In this document: piece after piece, positions 25,409 to 33,790 of the stretch
Layout of the letters: each line of letters opens with the position of its first letter
Numbering within the stretch: position 1 is the first letter of the stretch
NCBI GenBank assembly: GCA_964482235.1
Contig: CAYZWU010000012.1
Location: forward strand, 1-64,000
DNA length: 64,000 nt
Source of the DNA: CAYZWU01 sp964482235
Lineage (GTDB): Bacteria > Planctomycetota > B15-G4 > CAYZWU01
Direction: 5' to 3'
Position numbers and translations under genes: made by a program
The notes under the pieces: generated by a model
The model's input: the letters and a program-made list of their open reading frames with translations, nothing else
Databases searched by the model: none
Told to the model about the DNA's origin: nothing

Positions 25409-26892
25409 TTGTAGAGCACCACTCTGTAGTACTTGATCGTCTTGCAGACCGTGCAGACCTCCTTGTTCGACTCGCCTTCCGTCCCCTGGGTGAAATGCTC
25501 GAAATAACCCTTTCCGCAGCAGTAGGGGCAGTTCATCAGGCGGACCTTGACGATCTTCATGTCCCCCGAGTTCTCGGCGTAGTAGGCCAGGAGGAAGCTT
25601 CTGCGCTGCTTCTCCTTGGCGTTCATCCACCACTGATCCGGCGTCTGCCCCACGTCGTCCACGTTGATCCGGGAACGGCGCCGCCTCGATTCGCGATCCC
25701 TGGACTTCCGGATCCCCTCGATCTTCTGCTTGAGCTTCTCGTCCAGCGTGGCCGGCTCCTTCGCCTCCTTCTTCTTGTCGTCGTCCTCATCCTCGACGGG
25801 CATCAGCGTCGCCTCGTCGCCGAGAATGAACGTCCCCTCGCCGTAGCTGGCCGTCCGGTGCCGGCCGCCCTTGCGGTTGAGCCAGAGATCCTCGATCTCC
25901 TCGATCTCCATATCGAACTCCTCGGAGAGCTTCTTCCGCACGTCGGAGCCGAGCTCGTCGCGCGCATAGGAGAGGGCGTCGTCCAGCTTGTATTCCTTGT
26001 GGGAAGAGACCTTGGTGGCGATCCTGTCGAGATAGGAGAAGTAGTCGGTCAGGATCTTGGTCTGGTAGTACTGGCGCCTCTTGGACACCGCCTGGGCCCG
26101 CAGCTTCTCGAGGTCGCCCATCTGCACGCTGTCGGGATACTCCTCGACGAACTTGTCGCAGAACTCGAAGGCCGTGGAGAACATCTTCTTGTAGATCCTG
26201 TTGCGGATGTCGCGGAGGAGGTCGGTGGCTTCCTTCTCCCTGATCTTGACCTCCATCCTCTTGACCTTCTGGATGATCAGATCGGCCTTGAACTCAGGAT
26301 CGAGCTCGGTCACGGCCATGAAGAGCTCAAGGGCCCTGTCGTAGAATTCGATCGACTCGCAGAACACGCCGAGGTTGAAGTGGTCGAGGGCCGTCTCCGG
26401 GATGCCCTCGCTCAGCTTCTGCTGGAAGAGCTCCTCCAGGGTGAAGACCTCCTGCACCTCCACGTCGATGGTCTCCATCTCCTTCACCACGGCCTGGGGA
26501 TACTCGTCGATCTTGCCGAGACGGCGCAGGGCGATGAATCCCGGGCGCGACGATTCCACGGGAACCCCGATGACGTACTCGTTGTTGATCAGCAGCATCT
26601 TCTTCGCCTTGATGAAGATCGGGGCGGCCTCCTCGTCGCCGTACCCCCGCGCCAGGCGCAACGCCTTCACGTCGGCATCGAGAATGTGCTCCCAGCGGAG
26701 ATCGAGCACGCCGCCGTTGTCGTAGCGCTGCACGGTGATCCCCACCTCGTTGTCGAACTCGACGACCTTGCCGTGCAGCTCCACGCCGTTCTTGAGGCGA
26801 ATGATCTCGCCGGCGGCGACAGCCTGGAAGACCATCAAGGCAAGCAGGAACGGCATTGCCCGCAACACGGTCCTATGATTGATGAGTTTCAT
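25405..26892 (-). CDS. Secreted helical-repeat protein with C-terminal double-CxxC motif
   Basis: The 495-residue protein has a signal peptide (FLLALMVFQAVAAG), then a small beta-rich region (IIRLKNGVELHGKVVEFDNE) of the kind found in planctomycete-type secreted proteins, and a long helical TPR-like part. A charged linker precedes the C-terminus, where CPYCCGKGYF and CTVCK give a CxxC...CxxC pair like a DnaJ zinc hairpin. A zinc site outside the cytoplasm is unusual. The ATG at 26892 has GGAG 8 nt upstream; an ATG at 26916 has none. It lies between the GspI-like gene and the parvulin gene, so a role in pseudopilus assembly is inferred only from position. Confidence 0.65.
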   Translation of the reverse strand: MKLINHRTVLRAMPFLLALMVFQAVAAGEIIRLKNGVELHGKVVEFDNEVGITVQRYDNGGVLDLRWEHILDADVKALRLARGYGDEEAAPIFIKAKKMLLINNEYVIGVPVESSRPGFIALRRLGKIDEYPQAVVKEMETIDVEVQEVFTLEELFQQKLSEGIPETALDHFNLGVFCESIEFYDRALELFMAVTELDPEFKADLIIQKVKRMEVKIREKEATDLLRDIRNRIYKKMFSTAFEFCDKFVEEYPDSVQMGDLEKLRAQAVSKRRQYYQTKILTDYFSYLDRIATKVSSHKEYKLDDALSYARDELGSDVRKKLSEEFDMEIEEIEDLWLNRKGGRHRTASYGEGTFILGDEATLMPVEDEDDDKKKEAKEPATLDEKLKQKIEGIRKSRDRESRRRRSRINVDDVGQTPDQWWMNAKEKQRRSFLLAYYAENSGDMKIVKVRLMNCPYCCGKGYFEHFTQGTEGESNKEVCTVCKTIKYYRVVLYK

Positions 26893-26931
26893 GTCGAACA
26901 CTCCAGTTATCTTCATTCCGTCCGGAACGGA

Positions 26932-27468
26932 TCATCGTCTCTTCGGATTCCTGTACGCCGGATCGGCCCGCAGCTGCAGGATCGCGTGCCGCATCCCCTC
27001 CCTGGAACGGAAGACGCTCACGAAATTCTCCTTCACGTCCCGGCCTCTCGATTTCCAGCCGATGCTGATCCGGGCCAGCACCGCCCCCTCCCCCTCTTCA
27101 TCGCCCGTCTCCTCGAAGGATGCGGAATAGGTGTAGCCGGGATGCCCGGCCAGAGGCTGCCCTTCGACAGGCTCGAACCGGCCGTCCTCGTCCTGAAGCA
27201 GCAGCCCGTCCTCCACCTGGCTCCGGATCTCGCCTACCACCTGCTCCAGGACCAGCGCGGTGACGGTCCGGTCCTTGGCGGTCTTGTGCAGCGCCACGGC
27301 CGTGGTAAAGAGCGACAGCACGCCCATGATACCGCAAAAGAAGATAAAAATGGCGGTAATCACTTCCATCAGGGTGAAACCGGCCTGGGCCTCGCGAGAG
27401 GCGGCATCGACGGCGGCCCGATCGAGCTCACGGGCAGTGATGCGTCCTACTGTCTCACTCATCGTCAT
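26932..27468 (-). CDS. Pseudopilin, GspI-like
   Basis: About 178 residues. The prepilin signature AGFTLMEVITAIFIFFCGIMG (cleavage before Phe, Glu at +5) follows an unusually long ~30-residue leader. A globular part of beta strands follows, as in minor pseudopilin I. Two starts (27468, 27462) are equally possible; both overlap the end of the J-like gene by 8-14 nt. By position after J and K it is taken as GspI-like. It would be cleaved by a prepilin peptidase that is not in this window. Confidence 0.8.
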   Translation of the reverse strand: MTMSETVGRITARELDRAAVDAASREAQAGFTLMEVITAIFIFFCGIMGVLSLFTTAVALHKTAKDRTVTALVLEQVVGEIRSQVEDGLLLQDEDGRFEPVEGQPLAGHPGYTYSASFEETGDEEGEGAVLARISIGWKSRGRDVKENFVSVFRSREGMRHAILQLRADPAYRNPKRR

Positions 27469-28672
27469 TCCACTGCTCTCTTCCCGCGGGAATCTCGACC
27501 TGGGCTTCGTAGGTTTTTCCCACGAGCACCGCACACCCTCTCTTGTGCGGCGAAGGAATCGTGTTGCGCGCACCGCGCTCCAGGACAACCAGATCTCCCC
27601 CGTCGACGCGGGAGAAGCGGATCCACTCCGAGTCGATCCTGACGTAGCGCTCCCCGTGGGTCCAGTCCTCGAAGACTCCGGGAACATCGACGGCGATCCT
27701 CTTGCCGTAGGGGTCCAGGTTCTTCCTGAGACGGGCGGCCCGGCCGTGGTTCTTCCCGGCGGTGACCACGACGGTGATCAGGATGCGGGGAGGAAAGATG
27801 TCGTCCGATGGATCGTTTCTTGTTGCGGCGCCCCTGGCGTGACGGAAGGCGTGCGGCCCCTCGGCCCTCTCCAGGGGGAGGATCCCCCGGGTGGAGTCCC
27901 AGGAATAACCGGCGCCGCCCTCCTTTTCAGGTGACGCCTGGGCGGCATCGAAGGTGAGCGTGTCCTGGTTCCAGAACCGGAACTCCAGGTGAAGGATGTC
28001 GCCGAGCACGGGCACCAGGGTCGACCGCACGTCCTTGGCCCGCCTGAGAGCCCCGGGTGCGAAGAAGGAGTCCTCGCCGCCGATCGGCGTCCTGTATCCC
28101 TTGAGCAGCTCGAGGCAGCCGGAGCCGCGCCCCTTCTTCTGTTTCTTCGGAGGAAAGGCCATGAAGACGACCTCGGCCAGCCCGCCGGTGGGCCTGAAGA
28201 CCTTCATCTCCTCATCGAGCCCCTCCACGTCCTCCTTGCTGTACTCCCGTCCCAGGGCGAAATACCTCATGCCGAGGATCTGATCGCCGGCTGTTCGCAT
28301 CTCGAGGTTTCTTCTCTCCTCGATGTTGCTCCTTACGAAGAAGAGGCGCTGCAGCCGCGTTTCCTTTGTGCCGTCCCGGTCGCAGTCGTAATCCAGGAAA
28401 TCGGAGAGGAACCGGATGTCCGCCTGCCCGCTTGCCACGTCGTTCTCGGTGAACACGAGGCGGAGCTCCCGGGCGATCATCTCCAGGGCGGCCGATCCTC
28501 TCTCCATCTCGTCGCGGCTCGACTCACCCTGGATCCACATGTCCATCCCGCTCCGGACCACGCTGAAGAGCATCGCTCCGAGGATGCCGAAAATGGCGGC
28601 CGCGGTCACCAGTTCCAGCAATGTGAAGCCGTTCTCTTTCCTTGTTCCGGACACGGCGCTATCTCCATTCAT
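27455..28672 (-). CDS. Pseudopilin, GspJ-like, with C-terminal repeat module
   Basis: The 405-residue protein has a prepilin N-terminus NGFTLLELVTAAAIFGILG and a J-type globular domain (ALEMIARELRLVF is typical of GspJ/PilW proteins). GspJ is normally ~200 residues; this one is twice as long. Residues ~330-392 hold a module (YVRIDSEWIRFSRVDGGD, VLERGARNTIPSPHKRG) also repeated in the K-like neighbour. It overlaps the K gene by 14 nt. Confidence 0.85.
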   Translation of the reverse strand: MNGDSAVSGTRKENGFTLLELVTAAAIFGILGAMLFSVVRSGMDMWIQGESSRDEMERGSAALEMIARELRLVFTENDVASGQADIRFLSDFLDYDCDRDGTKETRLQRLFFVRSNIEERRNLEMRTAGDQILGMRYFALGREYSKEDVEGLDEEMKVFRPTGGLAEVVFMAFPPKKQKKGRGSGCLELLKGYRTPIGGEDSFFAPGALRRAKDVRSTLVPVLGDILHLEFRFWNQDTLTFDAAQASPEKEGGAGYSWDSTRGILPLERAEGPHAFRHARGAATRNDPSDDIFPPRILITVVVTAGKNHGRAARLRKNLDPYGKRIAVDVPGVFEDWTHGERYVRIDSEWIRFSRVDGGDLVVLERGARNTIPSPHKRGCAVLVGKTYEAQVEIPAGREQWNDDE

Positions 28673-31600
28673 CCCGTCTGTAGAAGCGGGTCGGCTCGAG
28701 GCACTCGAGATTCACCGCCTCCAGGGTGGGAACGCACTTCCACAAGTTGGAGCTGAAGTCGTGGGCATCGAAGGCGTTCTGCGCGAAACGAGTGAAGAAC
28801 CTCACCTCGAGCCGATCGCCCTGACGCAGGATGCCGTTGCGCTGCCTCAGCTTCCCCGGGTCCTCGAATAGAAAGAGGTCCCTCGCTTTCTCCGGGTCGT
28901 GCTCCCATCGATCCCGCCCGCCCACGCGGACGAGGGCCACGAGGTCCGAACCTTCCCCGTGCAGCCTCTCCACCCAGTTCAGGCTGCTGTAGAACGCACC
29001 GGGCGCCTCGAAGCCCAGGGAGAAGAAAGCCTGTTCCGGGGCGTCGCATCCCGGCGCGTAGAGGTCGGGAACACGCTCGCGGATCAGGTAGACGAGGGCG
29101 TCCTCCTGATGCTCCGTCACCTCGGTGCCGAAGCGGCCGCGGAAGAGCCCCCTCTCCTTCTCCGTGCCGAAGGGCATGTAGATCGGCATGGTGAGGAAGC
29201 TCTCGTCCTTCCTGTTGTAGCTGACGAGCTCCGTATCGATCAGCACGGTGCCGGACAAGGGGAAGTGCCCCGCATCGATCAGGGGGATCTCGCTGGAGCG
29301 GGTGTTCATGTTGCCCTTCAGGAAGGAGACAACGGGAAAGTTGAGAATCACGACCCGCTCGCCGGCCCCGTGATATCCCGGCTCGGTCCCGAAAAGCCCG
29401 CGTCCGTTGGGGGCGATGGAGATGTACCCTTCCTCCTGATCGACCTCCGTGCAGCCGATGATCTCGTCGCCGATGAGGAAGAAGCTGCCCGACTGGGGGA
29501 TCGAGCTCAGGATCTCGAACTCCTCGAGCATGGAGTTCTGGTTGAGCTGGTAGTTGTAGAAGAGCGTCGAATCGGAGAGGCGCAGCTCGTCGACGGCCGG
29601 ATCCTCCTCCTCGAGCTCCTGCCAGAGCACGTACCGGGTGAACGTGGGGAGATCCTCGCCCGGCGGCGTGAAGGAGCGGAATGCGACCTCGTCGATGCAC
29701 CCCTCGGAAGGGGACGGCTTGCCGAAGAGGTCCCCGCCGAGCACGAACTCCTCGGGTGAGGTGGTGGGCAGCTCGCCCGACGGGAACTTCACGATGCGGG
29801 TGAAGTCGCGGGCCTCGAGGTTGAGGAGCGTTTTCACCGCCTCGGCCGTTGTCCCTTCCTCTTCCTTGTCCTCGATCTCCTTTCTCAGCTCGGCCCAGTC
29901 GAGGTCCATCCTCTTGAAATCGCCGAGCACGCCGGACCGGAGGGCCACGAGATTGACGTTGCCGAAATCGCGATCGTTGTAGGCGGCAAAGTTGATCACC
30001 GCAGGCTCGCGGTCGCCCTCCCAGTCCACGAGGGTGATGCGGTCGTGGCGGCCCGGCATCGCCGTGCCGTTCGCCTCGGTCCTGAAGACCGGCAGTACCA
30101 TGGCGCCCGAATCGTGGCCCGTGTGCGGCGTCCCGTCCTGGGCGCGGAACTGGAGCACGTTGTTGATCCTGTGGGAGTAATCCACCGGATCGAGGGTTGC
30201 ATCGGGATTGAAGCAGAAGGGGGAAAGAACAGGACCGACCCGGCGGACCTCGCGGGGATCGTCCCGGCAGAACCGGTCGCCCACGATCGAGTTGTACCGG
30301 ATCCACTCGGTGTTGTCGTCCTGCGTGCCGGTGAAATCGAGCCCGATCTGGACGAGCCCGCTCTTCGGATTCAGCGAATCGGGATCGCAGAAGAATCCCT
30401 CGTAGAGATCGCGGCCGCTGCCTGCCGCCACGTCCGCCGAGATGGGAATGACGAAGATCCGCGGGTACTCGGTGTCGTCGACCATGTCCCTGTTCGCCTC
30501 CTCCACGTAGGTCCAGAAGGCCCGCTTCCGGATGAACTGGGGGATGTCGGCAAATTCGCTGTTGACCTGACCGGTGCCTGTGCCCGTGCCTGTGCCGGTG
30601 TTCCCCCAGTCCTCGTCCTGGTTCAGCGACTTGTCCGCCATGAGGGGGAATTCGCGGTGCGTGTCGAGAGGGTACCCCCCTTCCCAGCCGCGCTTGATCC
30701 CCGTGAGGTTCGTGCCGTCGAACGACTCGTACTCGATCACCTCGAAGCCGTTGATCAGCGATCCCTCGGAACTGACAGGCCGGCCGGCGTCGCTCCGGAA
30801 GCTGAGCTGGTACTGGTCCTGCGATCCGTCCTCCCTGTCGATGGTGACGGAGATCTGCGAGCCCAGGTCGGAGAATATCACGGCGAACCCGCCCGATTCC
30901 TGGAACTCGTCGCCCTCCAGCTGGGTGCCCTCGAGGCTCATGAGCGGAAGGCTCTCCACGCCGGTGCACTCGAAACCTTCGCCCAGGGGATAGTCGCTGC
31001 CGTCGGGAAGCCGGGCCGTCATGAAGCCGACGGGCTCGACCTCCTGGTTGTCGATCAGGGCGATCTTGAACGGCCCGATCCGATCCCCCGTGGTCTCGCT
31101 GCCTCTCGGGATGACGTCGGACTGGAGGAAGGAGGTGTAGCCGTAGAGCTCGACGATCTCCGTCTCCTCGTGATCTTCGGACATGGAGTTTCGCACGGTC
31201 CGGCCGCCGAACCGGTCGTCCCATCGGGAGGAGACGTGAAAGGTGTCGTCCGTCCGGGAATCGTACTCCAGGAGCTCGTGCCCGATCCGCAGGACCCCCC
31301 GGTTCGGAAAGCGGGTGGCGTCCTCCACCTTGATCTTCTCCGCGGCCGGGCTGATCGTCGGCGCGTCGCCGGTGAAAAAGATCGGCATGGCGCTCGAGAG
31401 CGACTCCTTCAGCCGTGTCTGGAACGACCGCTGACCGCGGGGCACGCCGTCCACGAAGAGGCAGAGGTCCGACGGCTTGGTTCCGATCGTCATGCAGGTG
31501 ATGTGGTAGAACACGCCGGCCTGCAGCGCGAGGTCGGAGAAATCGTAGCGGATCTCCGCATACTCGAGAGGATCGTGGGAGCCGGCCGTCGTGGTCGCCT

Positions 31601-33788
31601 CGGCGACAACTGGCTCCGTCACGTCGGCGACCCGGAAGACCAGCTCCTTGCCGTCGTGATAGAGGTAGATCCGGTCGAACTCCTCCTGCAGGCCGCAGTC
31701 GAAGATGTAATGCTCGCCGCCCAGCTCGTCGAAGCGGTACCAGAGCTCGACGGAGAAGGGCCAGACACGGGAAAAGGGACCGCCGAGAATCGAGACGGGA
31801 AACTCGTCCGTGGGGAGACGAACCACGTCCTTTCCCGTCACGAACCCTTCGGGATCGTCATTGAGCCCGCGGGGTTTTTCGAAGATGGCCAGATCGTTGA
31901 GCGCCGCTTCCAGGTTCTCGTCGCCCTGGCCGCTCTGTGTGATCTCCGTCACTCCGATTTCGCCCGATTCTCCCGTCTCCTCGTCCTCTCCGGAATCGCC
32001 GAAATCGTCGGAGTCGCCTCCTGCTTGCTCCTCCTCGTACTCGCTCCGGAAGTCGAAATGAAGCACCCTCTCCTCCGGTGTGCGGAGGGGCGCCAGGCGC
32101 ACGCCGGCCGCCTCCCCGCCGGCAGGCGGTTCGAGGCCCTCGCTCAGGACCGGCCCGATCAGGGTGGGCGGAGTGTTCGAGCCCTCGGGCACGTTGAGGT
32201 TGACGGGAAGGGTCATGTAGCCGCGGCCCTCGCGCGTGAGCCGCCTCGCCTCCTCGAAGGCGGCCTGCGCCTCGACCAGGTGGTTGAGCGTGTCCGTGGG
32301 AGCCGGATGGACGACCTCCCGGAAGAACTGCCGCGCCGCCTCGCGCCCCGACTCCTTGTAGCCCAGGGAGACGGCGGTCTCCACGGCGAAGAAACCGCCC
32401 GATTCGAAGGTGAACGGCGCCGTCCCTCCCAGCAGGAAAGCGTCGTTCGAGTTCATGGCATTGATCATCACCGCCGCCCTGTGGAAGTCGGTGATCCTCG
32501 GCTCCTCCTCCATCAATTTCTTGAAAACATCGTCCAGATCGAGCCACCCCTTCAGCGGAGCTTCGGCAGCAGCACGGGTGATGGCCGCTGCGATCAGCTC
32601 GGCATCCCTCTTCTGGATCCTCTGCCCCTGGCCGATGAGGCCAAGCCCCTCGATGCAGACGGCGAGAACCCCGGCCGAGGCGGTGTTGACATTGACGGGA
32701 TGCCTGGCCGCCACGTCGAGGACGGCGCTCCCGTCCATCGGAATTTCGTAAGGCGGCTGCTCCTGGAGAAGCACGGCCCAGGAGGTATCATCGATCGGGA
32801 CGGACTGGAGCACGAGGGAATGGAATCGATCCTCATCCTTACCCGTGCCCGATCCGGACAGCACCCCCCTCCGCCCCTCCACGGTGATGCGTACGATGCT
32901 CCCGGGCCCCACGAACCGTCCGTTCTCGACCACGACCAGGCAGGCCTCGCTCTGCATGTCGGCGCCCAGGATCCTCTGCGGATTGACGAAACGGCGGCCC
33001 TCGGGAAGACCCGACCGGATGGTGACCAGATCCTCCACTGCCTCGAGGCGGCTCCGTTCGAGCGCCTCCTCGCCGAACACGGCGATGTTGCGGATCGACT
33101 CGACGGTGGGAAACGAGACGAAGGCGCCGGGCTGCCACTTGTAGCAGTACGTGGCCATGAGGAACGACCTGAAATCGAGGACATCCGTTCCGCTCTTGTG
33201 GGCCGACGCCACGCTGCCTTCGAGATTGGGCAGCTCGATGCCGCGCTGCAGATCGAAGAACGCCTCATCATCCCTTCTGGTAAATGAGAAAGCCTCCCCG
33301 TTGATCCAGAGCAGCCCCTCCTCGGCAAAGGACGAGGCATCCCGCACCTCGATGCTCTCGCCGCCCCGCTCCATGTCGAGACTGATCCATGTCCTCTCGC
33401 CGAGCAGGTTGGCCAGGAGGTAGATCGACGCGGTGTTCAGGTTGATCCGCCCCTGGAGATCCACCGCCCGGGCGCTGCCGATCCGCTCCAGGCTTCCGGT
33501 GCTCTTGACCATCCCGGCGGACCGGAGATCGAGCTTCCACTCGCCGGGATGATCATGGAGCGGCGTGAGCAGGTCCCGGTCGGGGTGAGTGTCCTCGAGC
33601 CTCTCGATCAGCATGTCGCGGAGCATCTCGCAGTCGCGGCGGGCCTTCTCCTGATGCAGCATCTCCGTGGCGTTCCGGCTCTGGTTTCGCATCGAGATGG
33701 TGAATGGCGTGGCGATGACCAGGAGCGCCAGGAGCACCACGATCACCATGATGAGAGCCACGCCTCTTTCTTCGCTGGGACGGCGCAT
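28659..33788 (-). CDS. Giant GspK-like minor pseudopilin with LamG-type domain and repeat modules
   Basis: The 1,709-residue protein starts with RGVALIMVIVVLLALLVIATPF, the K/PilX-type membrane helix whose mature N-terminus lacks the usual Glu5. Helix-hairpin-helix-like segments typical of GspK occur at 112-130 (GRINLNTASIYLLANLLG) and 362-384. An acidic linker (580-625) leads to a LamG/concanavalin-like region (674-790; WPFSVELWYRFD, YHITCMTIG, CLFVDGVPRG) whose usual closing motif GCIDEVAF appears only at 1363. About six copies of a G-x-L-x-I-x-x-E-x-x-x-Y ... RGxxGT ... H-x-x-G module lie at ~146-206, 817-880, 1005-1050, 1141-1236, 1424-1482 and 1500-1570. GspK is usually ~300 residues and caps the pseudopilus tip. 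This size and domain load suggest a surface-exposed binding tip. Confidence 0.8.
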   Translation of the reverse strand: MRRPSEERGVALIMVIVVLLALLVIATPFTISMRNQSRNATEMLHQEKARRDCEMLRDMLIERLEDTHPDRDLLTPLHDHPGEWKLDLRSAGMVKSTGSLERIGSARAVDLQGRINLNTASIYLLANLLGERTWISLDMERGGESIEVRDASSFAEEGLLWINGEAFSFTRRDDEAFFDLQRGIELPNLEGSVASAHKSGTDVLDFRSFLMATYCYKWQPGAFVSFPTVESIRNIAVFGEEALERSRLEAVEDLVTIRSGLPEGRRFVNPQRILGADMQSEACLVVVENGRFVGPGSIVRITVEGRRGVLSGSGTGKDEDRFHSLVLQSVPIDDTSWAVLLQEQPPYEIPMDGSAVLDVAARHPVNVNTASAGVLAVCIEGLGLIGQGQRIQKRDAELIAAAITRAAAEAPLKGWLDLDDVFKKLMEEEPRITDFHRAAVMINAMNSNDAFLLGGTAPFTFESGGFFAVETAVSLGYKESGREAARQFFREVVHPAPTDTLNHLVEAQAAFEEARRLTREGRGYMTLPVNLNVPEGSNTPPTLIGPVLSEGLEPPAGGEAAGVRLAPLRTPEERVLHFDFRSEYEEEQAGGDSDDFGDSGEDEETGESGEIGVTEITQSGQGDENLEAALNDLAIFEKPRGLNDDPEGFVTGKDVVRLPTDEFPVSILGGPFSRVWPFSVELWYRFDELGGEHYIFDCGLQEEFDRIYLYHDGKELVFRVADVTEPVVAEATTTAGSHDPLEYAEIRYDFSDLALQAGVFYHITCMTIGTKPSDLCLFVDGVPRGQRSFQTRLKESLSSAMPIFFTGDAPTISPAAEKIKVEDATRFPNRGVLRIGHELLEYDSRTDDTFHVSSRWDDRFGGRTVRNSMSEDHEETEIVELYGYTSFLQSDVIPRGSETTGDRIGPFKIALIDNQEVEPVGFMTARLPDGSDYPLGEGFECTGVESLPLMSLEGTQLEGDEFQESGGFAVIFSDLGSQISVTIDREDGSQDQYQLSFRSDAGRPVSSEGSLINGFEVIEYESFDGTNLTGIKRGWEGGYPLDTHREFPLMADKSLNQDEDWGNTGTGTGTGTGQVNSEFADIPQFIRKRAFWTYVEEANRDMVDDTEYPRIFVIPISADVAAGSGRDLYEGFFCDPDSLNPKSGLVQIGLDFTGTQDDNTEWIRYNSIVGDRFCRDDPREVRRVGPVLSPFCFNPDATLDPVDYSHRINNVLQFRAQDGTPHTGHDSGAMVLPVFRTEANGTAMPGRHDRITLVDWEGDREPAVINFAAYNDRDFGNVNLVALRSGVLGDFKRMDLDWAELRKEIEDKEEEGTTAEAVKTLLNLEARDFTRIVKFPSGELPTTSPEEFVLGGDLFGKPSPSEGCIDEVAFRSFTPPGEDLPTFTRYVLWQELEEEDPAVDELRLSDSTLFYNYQLNQNSMLEEFEILSSIPQSGSFFLIGDEIIGCTEVDQEEGYISIAPNGRGLFGTEPGYHGAGERVVILNFPVVSFLKGNMNTRSSEIPLIDAGHFPLSGTVLIDTELVSYNRKDESFLTMPIYMPFGTEKERGLFRGRFGTEVTEHQEDALVYLIRERVPDLYAPGCDAPEQAFFSLGFEAPGAFYSSLNWVERLHGEGSDLVALVRVGGRDRWEHDPEKARDLFLFEDPGKLRQRNGILRQGDRLEVRFFTRFAQNAFDAHDFSSNLWKCVPTLEAVNLECLEPTRFYRRDEWR
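30571..30600 (-). repeat. Hexanucleotide microsatellite in the GspK-like gene
   Basis: About five tandem copies of a GGCACN-type hexamer on the coding strand encode Gly-Thr repeats (residues 1064-1073). Loss or gain of one unit keeps the frame, so it would change length only. Confidence 0.85.
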
Positions 33789-33790
33789 CG

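Noticed and set aside
30045..33287. Very long open frame (1,080 codons) on the plus strand opposite the GspK-like gene
   Set aside because: Antisense frames of this kind are common in GC-rich genes; the translation has no family-like motifs, while the minus strand encodes clear prepilin and LamG motifs.
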